Source of the DNA: Lucifuga dentata
Taxonomy: Eukaryota > Chordata > Actinopteri > Ophidiiformes > Bythitidae
Direction: 5' to 3'
DNA length: 64,000 nt
Assembly: GCA_014773175.1 (NCBI GenBank)
Contig: VXCM01000694.1
Coordinates: forward strand, 1 to 64,000
Shown here one piece after another: positions 27,801 through 34,922 of the stretch. Under the pieces are notes generated by a model. The model was not told the origin of the DNA, did no database searches, and saw nothing but the letters and a program-made list of their open reading frames with translations. Every line of letters begins with the position of its first letter. The stretch's first letter is position 1. Both the position numbers and the translations under genes were made by a program.

Positions 27801-29433
27801 AAGATCACCTGATTTGTTTGTAGAGACTGCACAGCTTCCTGTCCTGTGGGCATTGTTTGAGGCCACAGGTCATCCGGACCTTTAGTTGTTTGGTCTGTTG
27901 TCTTATTGAAAATGACGTAACCAAAAACAGACGATTGTATGATAAAGCAAAACATTGAGGTGGAGGTGAAGACACAAAGCAGGATGACATCCATAATTTT
28001 CTCCATACATTCTATAATCAGGACATCCACTATGTGCAAGGTGTGCTATACATTTTTAAGGGCACCTGTCTGCCAATTAGAAACTGGTATTTTTGCGGCC
28101 AGAGTATAACTCTTCATAATTGCATACAGGCAATACTCCATTTACTCTTCATTATTCCAGTTGAAATATTATATTTTCTTTGTGCAGGACAACTATAACC
28201 TGGAGGTATGCTGTCTCCTTTATGGGCCTGCTCGCTTGTATGATGTGAACAGTGACCACAAGGAGAGGCTTCAGCAGAGGTACATCCAGTAAAGATGAAG
28301 ATACATACAATTTCTTTTACTCTTGAAAAAATAACAGGGTAACCATATTTAATGAGAATGGACACACATGGCACACACACTTGCACACACATAAACAATC
28401 ACAGTAAGCAGTCTCCATTTGTTTGTTTAGAGTCTAATGGCAGGATGAGGTGTTTTTCCTCTGAGCCAGCCAGGAGAGAGCCTGTTGACACATTCACATG
28501 CATCACAGACCATGATGACTGAGACTTAAGGCTCCTGCTCCTCAGGTTTCCCTCTGTTTGTTGAGCACACGAGTTAAAGACTTAAATTAGTTTCAGTTTT
28601 TTTCCGCCATCAGAATACAACTTTGTTAGCACTGGACCTGTCAGCACTGCAGCATTTCTGAGGGTGTTTGAAATGACTCTTGTATTGTGATATGAATCTC
28701 CTCATCAGTCAAAGACCTTAGTAAGAGCAGAAAACAGGCCCTCAGGAGACTTTCTGATTCCACAACAAGGGGCAAAACTGTAATAAATCAAGCTCAACTA
28801 AGCAAGGTTAAAGGTAAAGTGAAATATTATTTCTTTTCAGAGTTGAAAATTTGTTCTTCATTTTTAAACTCTGGCTGTGAGTCCTTTGTGTTTATCTTGA
28901 CACTGATTTTATGCATTTTGACTGTTTTCAACACTGGAGAGCTGCTGCCTGTGTTGTGGTTAGATAAAGCTGTGCTCGTGCTACAGGGACAGCAGGCCCA
29001 ATGTGACAAATGCCCTGTCCAGTAGTCATATCCTGTGCGGTTGTGCCCTGCTCCGGCTTCCTGTTTTGGGCCTGTGCAGAGAGAGCTACTGTTAAAACTC
29101 ATAAGACATTTGGACGTGAAACAGTTGATACATGCACTGTGGCTCGGACCATCATCTCTTCCACCACATTAATGAGAACATTCTTTGTGTGACTGCTCTT
29201 TACAGGAAGAAGCTAAATACTGTGATAAATTCAAGGAGTTTGTGGCTATCAATTCATATTTATTCCTCCAAGATAAAGGAATAATGTAATTTTATTTTTT
29301 CAGTGTGTCTGATGTGGTGAGGTTAGTAACCAGGAAAGAGATTCCTCCGCTCAAGCAGATGTTGGAGATGACTCCCTTGTTTGCTGAAGATGAGGTCTGT
29401 GAGACAGTTCCGCCCATCAGGTATCGACTCTGA
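366..29433 (+). CDS. uba7: uba7: E1 ubiquitin-like (ISG15-type) activating enzyme, 3' 19 exons, 5'-partial
   Basis: E1 enzymes adenylate ubiquitin or ISG15 with ATP, take it onto a catalytic cysteine as a thioester and pass it to an E2. Join of 366-498, 694-791, 883-1032, 1203-1367, 1475-1591, 1708-1788, 2441-2596, 3349-3514, 3707-3903, 4030-4094, 5165-5375, 6869-6943, 7505-7706, 7790-7881, 10157-10249, 10881-11072, 26682-26783, 28188-28279, 29304-29433. All phases match and give 838 residues plus TGA. Visible: nucleotide-binding VGAGAIGCE (about 249-257), [18 protein letters not shown], catalytic Cys in [10 protein letters not shown] (residue 407, codon 3859-3861), [49 protein letters not shown] and a ubiquitin-fold domain. 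UBA1 is very close; FLFRSQDIG, the [19 protein letters not shown] stretch, the PPIRYRL end (human UBA7 PPLHYEL) and convergence with inka1 favour UBA7. Full-length E1s are about 1000 aa, so roughly 170-200 residues are missing upstream. No frameshift or stop was seen. Confidence 0.85.
694..791 (+). CDS. uba7: uba7 exon b
   Basis: Encodes (S)[19 protein letters not shown], matching the PYTFSI.DTS stretch of UBA1-type enzymes. Acceptor ACAAG, donor TTT|GTAAGT. Confidence 0.85.
883..1032 (+). CDS. uba7: uba7 exon c
   Basis: Fifty codons including [21 protein letters not shown], the helical segment between the FCCH region and the inactive/active adenylation domains. Acceptor TTTCAG, donor CAG|GTCAGT. 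Confidence 0.85.
1203..1367 (+). CDS. uba7: uba7 exon d
   Basis: Fifty-five codons containing [20 protein letters not shown], a strongly conserved end of the inactive adenylation domain. Acceptor TGTACAG, donor AAG|GTGAAG. Confidence 0.9.
1475..1591 (+). CDS. uba7: uba7 exon e
   Basis: Encodes [20 protein letters not shown] followed by an acidic [10 protein letters not shown] stretch. Acceptor CCTGCAG, donor CCA|GTAGGG. Confidence 0.9.
1708..1788 (+). CDS. uba7: uba7 exon f
   Basis: Encodes [20 protein letters not shown] and KYFL, the entry to the active adenylation domain. Acceptor GTGGCAG, donor CTG|GTGAGG. Confidence 0.9.
1789..2440 (+). repeat. uba7 intron with AT/TG alternating tract
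   Basis: This 652-nt intron holds an alternating tract at about 2260-2352: a short (AT)n, then (TG)n passing into CGCGCGCGCACGCG at about 2316-2330 and back to TG. Alternating purine-pyrimidine DNA of this kind is prone to the Z form. Nothing else recognised. Confidence 0.8.
2441..2596 (+). CDS. uba7: uba7 exon g (ATP-binding loop)
   Basis: Encodes the GAGAIG nucleotide-binding loop and [19 protein letters not shown]. The following SQDIG resembles UBA7 (SQDVG) rather than UBA1 (PWDVT, from memory). Donor GGG|GTAAGA. Confidence 0.95.
2874..2909. other. homopolymer T run with a single-N gap at 2892
   Basis: A poly-T tract interrupted by one N in the intron 2597-3348. The true length is unknown. 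The rest of this 752-nt intron shows no recognisable element. Confidence 0.9.
3349..3514 (+). CDS. uba7: uba7 exon h
   Basis: Encodes [20 protein letters not shown], then [12 protein letters not shown], part of the active adenylation domain that contacts the modifier and ATP. Ends in phase 1; the split arginine is completed by the next exon. Confidence 0.95.
3707..3903 (+). CDS. uba7: uba7 exon i (catalytic cysteine)
   Basis: Encodes [34 protein letters not shown] and [18 protein letters not shown]. The cysteine codon TGC is at 3859-3861; by homology it is the thioester-forming residue. Acceptor GCTCAG, donor CAG|GTAGGA. Confidence 0.95.
4030..4094 (+). CDS. uba7: uba7 exon j
   Basis: Encodes [20 protein letters not shown] and ends in phase 2 (CTG AG|GTAAGA). 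This is the start of the second catalytic cysteine half-domain. Confidence 0.92.
4095..5164 (+). other. uba7 intron (1070 nt) carrying a perfect palindrome
   Basis: AT-rich intron between exons j and k. Its only clear structure is the palindrome at 4813-4864, listed separately. No exon, SINE or LINE recognised. Confidence 0.7.
4813..4864. repeat. 52-bp perfect palindrome, no spacer
   Basis: Two 26-base arms meet at the axis GGTG|CACC between 4838 and 4839. The left arm starts CAACCTTAAATTGAGTAG and the right arm ends with its exact complement. It would form a 26-bp stem in pre-mRNA or a cruciform in DNA. Confidence 0.95.
5165..5375 (+). CDS. uba7: uba7 exon k
   Basis: Encodes [20 protein letters not shown], then [20 protein letters not shown] and [12 protein letters not shown]. 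Acceptor TCTTCAG, donor CAG|GTACAA. It ends exactly on a codon boundary, as does the start of the next sure exon. Confidence 0.92.
5376..6868 (+). other. uba7 intron (1493 nt)
   Basis: Holds the candidate cassette exon at 5989-6051 and a (TCTG)n microsatellite at about 6141-6168. Otherwise nothing recognised. Confidence 0.6.
5989..6051 (+). CDS. candidate 63-nt cassette exon in uba7
   Basis: A 21-codon open block ([12 protein letters not shown], then LGNYDMPAN) sits between sure exons k and l. It has a good pyrimidine tract ending TTTTTTTAAG, an excellent donor AAT|GTAAGT, a length divisible by three and phase 0 at both ends, so inclusion keeps the frame. Remembered UBA1 and UBA7 proteins run directly from the FPPDQ-type end of exon k to the start of exon l and have no such insert. 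It may be a lineage-specific or alternative exon, or chance. Confidence 0.3.
6869..6943 (+). CDS. uba7: uba7 exon l
   Basis: Twenty-five codons: [20 protein letters not shown] and FDPNN, a hallmark E1 stretch. Acceptor TTCTCAG, donor AAT|GTGAGT. Confidence 0.95.
6944..7504 (+). other. uba7 intron (561 nt), no recognised content
   Basis: AT-rich sequence with several short open frames on both strands that look random. No element recognised. Confidence 0.6.
7505..7706 (+). CDS. uba7: uba7 exon m
   Basis: Encodes [40 protein letters not shown] and a charged [11 protein letters not shown] tail. Phase 1 end; the next exon completes GAA. Confidence 0.95.
7790..7881 (+). CDS. uba7: uba7 exon n
   Basis: Encodes [20 protein letters not shown], then [10 protein letters not shown]. 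It follows an 83-nt intron. Donor AAG|GTATGG. Confidence 0.93.
7882..10156 (+). other. uba7 intron (2275 nt)
   Basis: Mostly unrecognised AT-rich DNA. A degenerate SINE-like segment lies at about 9012-9140. A 138-codon open frame on the minus strand (9429-9845) has no recognisable domain and is probably chance. Confidence 0.6.
9012..9140 (+). mobile_element. degenerate SINE-like repeat
   Basis: GGGAGGAAACTC, then GGAACGGCATGTAAAATCC, CACACAGAAAAGTCCCAGTT and GGGGTTCAAATCCAGGGCC follow the order of a repeat that is very common in fish genomes (a GGAGGAAACC..ACATGCAAACTCCACACAGAAAGG..GTTCGAACCCAGG type). This copy is diverged, and the assignment is from memory only. Confidence 0.45.
10157..10249 (+). 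CDS. uba7: uba7 exon o
   Basis: Thirty-one codons, [20 protein letters not shown] and [11 protein letters not shown], the conserved DDD.NFH motif of the active adenylation domain. Acceptor GGCACAG, donor CAG|GTCACA. Confidence 0.95.
10486..10616. repeat. 65-bp identical direct duplication around a single N (10551)
   Basis: 10486-10550 and 10552-10616 are identical (starting TGACACCTGAGCCAGGTCC) and are separated only by one N. This is the signature of two contig ends that overlap but were joined by a placeholder gap, so one copy is probably not real. It lies in the uba7 intron 10250-10880, which also has an 18-bp tandem repeat near 10664-10700. Confidence 0.9.
10881..11072 (+). CDS. uba7: uba7 exon p
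   Basis: Encodes [31 protein letters not shown] and [20 protein letters not shown]. It is the last part of the adenylation body before the UFD, followed by the 15.6-kb intron. Donor ACT|GTGAGT. Confidence 0.95.
12459..12496 (+). repeat. (AG)n microsatellite
   Basis: Nearly perfect AG dinucleotide run in the large uba7 intron. Confidence 0.95.
12715..12800. mobile_element. family-1 inverted-repeat element, partial copy
   Basis: The stretch with GTAAACACCATAATCAGG and the following AAATCAGCCTAAATCA matches the corresponding part of the 57775 copy (AAGTAAACACCATAATCAAGG, CACCATAAATCAGAA). Only a fragment is recognisable. Confidence 0.5.
16162..16200 (+). repeat. (CT)n microsatellite
   Basis: Continuous CT run in the large uba7 intron. 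Confidence 0.95.
17150..17400 (+). mobile_element. family-1 inverted-repeat element copy
   Basis: Shares with the 52935 and 57775 copies, in the same order, a start like CTAAAACTTTGATTATACTC, then TGATTGAGGCAATAA, a central ACAGACCTAGATTATGTGAT-type stretch, GGAGTAAGCCACCTTTGGATG and TTTCCTCACCTGACTCTC. No coding capacity, so probably a MITE-like non-autonomous element. Superfamily not assigned. Confidence 0.7.
17930..18240 (-). mobile_element. family-1 inverted-repeat element copy, opposite orientation
   Basis: Reads as the reverse complement of the 57775 copy: CTATACTCTGATTATGTGTC, AATTAAGGCAATAAT, GAGAGTCCACCAGGTGAAGA, GGTGGCTTACTCAAATTATA, ACATAATCTATGTTTGTTAT. Together with the 17150 copy it forms a head-to-head pair about 530 bp apart. 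Confidence 0.7.
18509..18547. other. poly-A run with single-N gap (18527)
   Basis: An A run ending in T, then N, then an A run ending in T. The repeated pattern again suggests overlapping contig ends. Confidence 0.8.
21367..21400. other. poly-T run with single-N gap (21383)
   Basis: Homopolymer T on both sides of one N; unresolved length. A second gap, N at 21538, lies in a poly-C run 155 bases on. Confidence 0.85.
21413..21835 (+). mobile_element. 3' end of a LINE with (ATT)n tail
   Basis: From 21437 a frame reads [20 protein letters not shown] and SF, then TAA at 21503-21505. [13 protein letters not shown] is the well-known C-terminal motif of fish LINEs (L2-like, by memory). Downstream come TTA/TTTA repeats (about 21581-21640), the typical 3' end GTTTTGAAAGGTGCTTTATA with ATAAATAAAAG, and an (ATT)n tail at 21779-21833. 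A single-N gap in poly-C (21538) interrupts it, so the internal structure is uncertain. Confidence 0.75.
22196..22291 (+). repeat. short direct duplication
   Basis: TGTGAGTCTGTCTCACACAT with AATAGTCATA recurs about 63 bp later as TGTGAATCTGTCTCACACAT with AATAGTTATA. The unit is AT-rich between the two copies. Probably a local tandem duplication. Confidence 0.7.
26682..26783 (+). CDS. uba7: uba7 exon q (start of ubiquitin-fold domain)
   Basis: Encodes [18 protein letters not shown] and [12 protein letters not shown], aligning with the WT.WDR....EMTL...L start of the UFD, which recruits the E2. The acceptor could be CGGCAG at 26681 or GTCGCAG six bases later; both keep the frame. Confidence 0.88.
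26784..28187 (+). other. uba7 intron (1404 nt), no recognised content
   Basis: AT-rich DNA; open frames on both strands are short and unrecognisable. Confidence 0.6.
28188..28279 (+). CDS. uba7: uba7 exon r
   Basis: Encodes [20 protein letters not shown] and [13 protein letters not shown] core strands and helix; phase 2 end (CAG AG|GTACAT). Confidence 0.88.
28280..29303 (+). other. uba7 intron (1024 nt), no recognised content
   Basis: No element, exon or repeat recognised. Confidence 0.6.
29304..29433 (+). CDS. uba7: uba7 last coding exon s
   Basis: Completes a serine, then [42 protein letters not shown] (split here for length) and TGA at 29431-29433. The PPIRYRL ending parallels human UBA7 PPLHYEL and not UBA1 VRYTIR. 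Acceptor TTTTTCAG. Confidence 0.9.
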
Positions 29434-30489
29434 TGATGTCATCGCTGGAAGTGGGAAAAGACATCTCATGGAGCTCCTTCAACGTGTCAAAGCAACGATC
29501 ATGAAACATCAGATCAGTAAAACCAACCTGATTTAGCTGCTTTAGCTAATGTTTGCAAAGATTTCAATTTTAGTATAAACCATCTGAAAATATAAAATGA
29601 AGAAATCCAGGGGTGTACTTATTGTAATTATTGATAGCCTTTTTGTCGAGTATGTTATAGGAAATTTCTGTTAATCTGCTGTGATTTGCTATCTCTGTGT
29701 GCCATCCTGTGTGACACAGTTGATTATGCTCATTATTCTATCCCTGAGCCATGTTCTATGTAACAAAATTGACAAAATGAGTAATTATTTTGTTTATTCA
29801 CAAATATTCCAGATTCAGACCTGCTATTTTCAAACGTTGATTTTTATTTGCATGTAAGCGGCGTTTTTTTAATTTTATTTTTTTTAAAGTTGGGGTAAGA
29901 GGATTAAGAGATTGTGAAGATGTTTGCCAAGACATGTGGCTTAGATGAACTGGTTCTGGTTTCTTGGGCGAATGCAGCTCAGCCTGAGTGTGATGAACAA
30001 GAAGTGAAGCGAGAACAGGGAGCTGAAACAATAGGTACAGTGCTTTTACGGTTTGGTGTGCTCCTGATCTGGACACAGCTGTCTGTCTAAAACTGCTCCA
30101 AACACGTAAATCTCCCTTCCTCCCTGAGGGCTCCATCCAGGCAGTTCACTGGACTAAGCAAAGCTGGAGTTTCAGCATGGCCTTCATCTGTCCTCAACTG
30201 GCTTTAGTGACTGTCCTGTCCTTCTCCAGGGCACAATATGTTTCATTTTAGACCTTCACATTAACATACTTTTTTTTTTTTTAAATGCCATAGTCTGAAC
30301 TACATTTGCATTTGATCATACAATGTGACTGTAACTACCAATTTCAGTTGTTTGCATTATATAATAGGGTTGTGGTTATGGTTGAATGATGTAATCTTCT
30401 GATTGAACGATGCAATAAATGTGTCAATGAGGAACCATATTATATCTGTGTACTTAACTGATGGACTTCAGTTCCCACTTAGAATGTCA

Positions 30490-30495
30490 AATAAA
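30490..30495 (+). terminator. candidate poly(A) signal for uba7
   Basis: AATAAA about 1.06 kb past the stop; another lies at 30414-30419. Usage is not shown by sequence alone. Confidence 0.4.
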
Positions 30496-30624
30496 AAGTC
30501 ATGACATATCTTTTAATTAGTTCAGTTTACTGTATGTGGTTCACTGCTAATACCACACCCAACCTCCCATTTATACCAAGGAGAAATCCTGCTCAGTTTA
30601 AATGCTTTAATGTTATAGTGTGTC

Positions 30625-30630
30625 TTTATT
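30625..30630 (-). terminator. candidate poly(A) signal for inka1
   Basis: TTTATT on the plus strand is AATAAA on the minus strand, 269 nt past the inka1 stop. Confidence 0.4.
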
Positions 30631-30898
30631 TTTACAAACTGTTGAAAATGACACATTCTTGCACTGATGACACTAGCAAACATTTCCACCACTGTGACAT
30701 GTCTTGTGAAGGATCAATATTCACATAAAATGTAATTTTTACAGTAGTACTGTCCAAAATTATTCAGGAATAGAACACATTTTCATTAAAAACAAAAAAG
30801 AACCCAACAGTATGAACATTATATGGACAACAGCCTCTTATGAAAATATATTCTTTATAAATTTGTGACAGAAGGTCAGTCCGTATTTACAGCCTTAC

Positions 30899-31828
30899 TC
30901 AGATGTATCCAATAATGTCGCTGCATATGATGGGCTGTCGGCTGCCTGTTTGCATGAGAGCAGTGAACTGGTAGAAGTCCGTGTTCAGTTCATGTAGGCC
31001 AATGTGGGACTGGTGAAAGAAAGGTTTCAGAGACTGGATTCCCACAGGACATGACAAACGTTTGGGAGCATTTGCAGCCCTGCTAAGTCTTGTGGAGTCT
31101 ACCGGCCTTGGCCTCACCTCCACACTTTTAGACATCCCTGTCAGTCTCCTACGCATGTTGACTAAAAGGTCTTTGGCAAGGCGCCGACCCGCACTGGGCT
31201 TTAATTCTGATGGCTCAGGACACTCAGGAAGGTCCATCCAGTTCTTTATTAAGTCAGCAAAGCTATTGTCCCCCAAAACCAGAGGCTGTCTGTTCCTGCA
31301 GCGGCTCAGCAGTGATGTTGTCCAGTCCTCAGGGTCACTGGCCTCAAACGAGGTCCAGCGCTCCAGGCAAGCATCTGAGGTGGATTTGGGTCGGATGCGG
31401 CCAGAGGGTCCTCTGTTTGTGCGAAGGCAGGCTGAAGAGGACACTCGCACATTTCTGGTCCTTCTCAGCACCACACCCTCATCCTGCCAGGAAGCCTCAG
31501 AGTAACCCGAGTCAAAGTCCAGACTCTTTTCACTGCTCGGGGAGCCTTGTGTTAACCGATCGTGTTCCTGCTCCTCTTCTTGCTCCTCCAAGGGGCTGGC
31601 CAGGCAGCAAGCAGAGTCATAGGTGCTGGCTTCACTGGCCTCTGAAATGCGGAGACGAGGGGCTCGTTCGTGTTGGGCTCTCTGTTTGCAGAGTTGTGTT
31701 ACGGCAAAAGAGTTAACACATGGTTCACTCAGTGGCCTTGGCCTGCTTATCTGCTTCAGATCCTGCAAGGATCTCATCATGTACTGCATTTGGTCTCGAA
31801 GGCAGTCAGTGGAGTCACCCAGACACAG
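30899..31828 (-). CDS. inka1: inka1 main coding exon
   Basis: Carries 309 of the 310 codons. The acceptor on the minus strand is TTGAATAG|CTG at 31829-31830, giving LCLGDS in frame with the ATG of the preceding exon. Confidence 0.88.
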   Translation of the reverse strand: MCLGDSTDCLRDQMQYMMRSLQDLKQISRPRPLSEPCVNSFAVTQLCKQRAQHERAPRLRISEASEASTYDSACCLASPLEEQEEEQEHDRLTQGSPSSEKSLDFDSGYSEASWQDEGVVLRRTRNVRVSSSACLRTNRGPSGRIRPKSTSDACLERWTSFEASDPEDWTTSLLSRCRNRQPLVLGDNSFADLIKNWMDLPECPEPSELKPSAGRRLAKDLLVNMRRRLTGMSKSVEVRPRPVDSTRLSRAANAPKRLSCPVGIQSLKPFFHQSHIGLHELNTDFYQFTALMQTGSRQPIICSDIIGYI

Positions 31829-33176
31829 CTATTCAAGGAGAAAAAATAAAAAGAGATGCAGACTTTAGACTTTACATGAAGTATATAAAACCTGAATTTC
31901 TATCAAAACAACCTGACATAAAAATATATATTTATATATATATTGCCTTCTGAAGCAGACTTTGAAGAAGTTAGGCTTCTCTTCCAAAACATCCCATCAT
32001 GCCCTGGCTGGTCTAGCTGAGGCTTAAACTGTGCTTTTTCCAGAATTGGGCCAATAAGATTTTTAGCAGCTGAGATCACTCTGCTGTTCAGCCATATAAC
32101 AAGTCAGACATTCCTGACAAACCTCAAAACAGCTTCATGGAGAGTCTCATGCAGCATTAGCCCAGTAAAAAAAAAAGAAAAAAAAAAAAAAAAAAAANAA
32201 AAAAAAAAAAAAAAAAAATCAGAGTTCTGAGAACAGGACGCACATTTTATATAGGGAAACTCTCACTGCTTCCTAAAGCTAGAGAGGAAATGTGAACAAA
32301 GCAGAGCTGAATCATGGAGGAGTTCAGGAGCACAGATCCTCTGTGAACTCCTCCAAACCACAGGATGTCATGGGACTGGAGAATATTATGAAGCCGGAAA
32401 TGATAACAACATTTAGGAATTACACAATGGGAGTTTATGTGCTAATTATGAATCATTTGACCATCCAGTTGGAGATCTTTGCAATCTCTCATGCACCATT
32501 GATCAGACCATTTTCATCTACTTTAGTCTTTAATTAAACAAACAAAAAAGCTTTCCTGTGGCCAAAAACCACACCTCTAAATAAACAGTAATGTCCCCAG
32601 TATCACTAGAAGCTCTTTTTTTTTTTTTACTGTAACACTTTTTTTCAGTATATCCAACTTATTCTAACATTTTTGTTAACCCTCCCTGTCCTGCCAGTCT
32701 TCAGGCTGGAGGACTAAAGGACTCCACAGTGCAGCGATGTTATCACAGCTGTGGGTGCTGAACCATTTGGCTCCTCAGGGAGACTTATCAAACATACAGA
32801 CATCCTCAGTGCCATTCACAATGCTCTGTTTCACCTTGGCTTGCTCCACACAACAGGGATACATGATTCACCAAACATTAAGCACTTGGAAAAAACAGCT
32901 TGATTTAACTAATTGCAAAGTAGAGCACTGAATCACACTAGTCTTTCATAATGCTTAAACTACAAGAGCACAATACAGTACAAGAGTACTCTTCACAATT
33001 TGTTTATGGCTTAAGAGGATAGAAATATTGGCTTAGTGTGCATTTTGGTTGCAAACTTTACCTTTTGCATAAAACCTCTCAACACAATTTCTGATTAGTT
33101 ACTGGTAGAAAAATTCATAGTGCCTTAAACAGTGCATATAAAAAATCCAAATGTATATAAAAACAAGACTTACCAT
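30899..33176 (-). CDS. inka1: inka1: PAK4 inhibitor INKA1 (FAM212A), complete
   Basis: Inka proteins bind and inhibit the kinase PAK4 through the Inka box; the gene was first described in neural crest. The coding sequence joins 33176-33174 (ATG only) to 31828-30899 and gives 310 residues plus TGA. The N-terminus reads M-LCLGDSTDCLRDQMQYMMRS, a likely helix. An acidic, serine-rich middle with LDFDSGYSEASWQDEG follows (about residues 104-118), then the Inka box: EDWTTSLLSRCRNRQPLVLG with DNSFADLIKNWMDLPE (about 168-203). The C-terminal block KRLSCPVGIQSLKPFFHQSH to the final SDIIGYI is well formed. The intron is 1345 nt. An in-frame TAA lies upstream of the ATG in the same exon, which fixes the start. 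INKA1 fits better than INKA2 because of the convergent uba7 neighbour, as in human. Confidence 0.88.
31829..33173 (-). other. inka1 intron (1345 nt) with poly-A gap
   Basis: Contains a long A run with a single N (about 32167-32218, N at 32198). Nothing else recognised. Confidence 0.7.
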
Positions 33177-33220
33177 TTCTTGCGAGTGTCTTTTGTGAAT
33201 TTCGAAAGTAATTTAATGTC
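33174..33220 (-). CDS. inka1: inka1 5' exon ending in the start codon
   Basis: A 47-nt exon on the minus strand, acceptor TTTCTTGCAG, ending AAGAAATG|GTAAGT. Only the last three bases are coding. The rest is 5' UTR with an in-frame TAA twelve codons before the ATG-proximal end region. Predicted from splice signals and frame; no transcript evidence. Confidence 0.7.
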
Positions 33221-33319
33221 CTGCAAGAAAACAAAACTATTGATATTAGTGTCATTTTCTCAGTGATGGGTGTTATTTATTATTACACATGAATAGTCCC
33301 CAAAAGTCCTAACACTCAC

Positions 33320-33480
33320 CTTTGCATTTGATTTCACATTAAACCCCAGAAAAGTTGATAATTCCTGCGTGTCTGCCTTGCTATCCTCTCCCTATGAGAG
33401 CAGCTTCTTATCTGGATCACATGAAGTCTGTCTGGGACTTTGAGGATGCTCCGTCTCTCTCTGCAGCAAATCAGCGCAGA
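33320..33480 (-). other. possible inka1 first (non-coding) exon and promoter region
   Basis: On the minus strand a donor AAATGCAAAG|GTGAGT at 33320 could end a 5' UTR exon. Upstream, around 33490-33500, lies an inverted CCAAT (CTATTGGCCGGC on the minus strand). The transcription start is a guess near 33400-33480; no TATA box is clear. Confidence 0.35.
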
Positions 33481-33560
33481 GCATCACACAGCCGGCCAAT
33501 AGAAATTCACCTGAACCCAGACACCGCCTACTTTATTCACAGAGGTTCACTTTGCAACTT

Positions 33561-34891
33561 TTTACTGGGCTGATGTGACGACACATCTGGAGTTGACGAC
33601 CTCTTTTTTTGTGGTTGTTAATTAACTATTTTTTCAGTAACAATTAAGATATACATTAGAATATGCAACTATGCAGTCCACAGTAAAAGTTGCAAATCAC
33701 AATAACTGTATTAGATGATTAGATTTCATATAAGATTAAAACTTTATTATGACACATTATTCATATTGCAGAGAAAATGCGATTGCTTCTGCAAAACTTG
33801 CGATTAAACACTTTGAGATGCACTGCATGCGTGTGCACAGATTTACTGAAATCATACCGACGGTTCTGTCGCCACCTGGTGGATCTTTGGCAACATGACC
33901 TCCTATATTAGCACTGGTTTTAACCTTTTATTGGGTTATCTCTCTCTAAGCCATCGTCAGTGCATAGTCCACTCGCTGCATTCTTTACTTAACAGGCGTT
34001 TTGCAGTGTAAAAGTGGTGTTGGGTTCTTGTAAAGTCGTTTCATTTGCAGATGAGCTGTAACACCTCACCTCTTTGAATGCCCACTTTGTATTTTAATTC
34101 AACTAGCAAATTAGATACACTAGCCACAGCATTTACTTTAAAAAAACATAGACCACAGATTTTTTTTCTGTGTAAGCTGTCTTGGGTGGAACTATACACA
34201 ACTGTTGGTGCAAACATTTTGTGTGGTCTTTTTGTGTGTCTCTGTGCTTGCCCCTGTGGCAGTTTGACATTGTGCATCTGTTAGATTTAATTTGCTGTAC
34301 ACTGTGTAATCAGAACATTGTCTTTAAGTGATGAACTGCCAAACACATCTCATGCTCTGAGAATGGTCATTGGTCAGAATGCATCAGCAAAGAAAAAAAA
34401 AAAAAAAATTTNAAAAAAAAAAAAAAAAAAATTTGAAGCTGAGAGCACCCAACTTTCTCTGGAAATGCACAGTTGCCTTTTTTGTACAGTTTCTTTATTC
34501 TCTTGGTGTCAAACATGGAGGGCAAGAAAAACAATAATACTGCTTTTGTGCTTTGTTTTTTGACACGTCACACTGCAGGGAAATCATATGACCAAATTTT
34601 TATTTACATTTAACAACTGAATGGCTTTTATGCATTTTTAATATTCATGAACAAATATCATCCATCTTGTGTTTTGTGCGGTGCATCTTAAATTATGGGT
34701 TACGTGAACTGGAGTAGAGTTAGCCCTAATTCACACTATGAAGGTCACATGTCTCTAAAGAATAAGTGTAAACAGATATCAAGGCACAAACATGTAAAAG
34801 ACTTGGAATGAAACAAACAATACAGAACAATTCATGTTAGCAACAACAACCACTGGAAAATCTCTCCCATATCTTAGAAGTGACACATTCA

Positions 34892-34922
<31 letters not shown>

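Larger units (their letters stand above)
29434..30898. other. convergent 3' ends of uba7 and inka1
   Basis: The uba7 3' UTR runs rightwards from 29434 and the inka1 3' UTR leftwards from 30898. Two plus-strand AATAAA hexamers (30414-30419, 30490-30495) and one minus-strand AATAAA (30625-30630) are candidate poly(A) signals. If these are used, the transcripts end roughly 100-150 bp apart. No other gene seen. Confidence 0.6.

Noticed and set aside
366..29433. Calling the E1 gene uba1
   Set aside because: Most of the sequence fits UBA1 or UBA7 about equally, but the PPIRYRL C-terminus, the SQDIG motif, the SKRI stretch and the inka1 neighbour fit UBA7 better. Phylogeny would decide.
31062..31716. 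Open frames of 147 and 168 codons on the plus strand across inka1
   Set aside because: They lie antisense to the clearly coding inka1 exon, whose high GC and lack of stops create shadow frames. Their translations show no domain.
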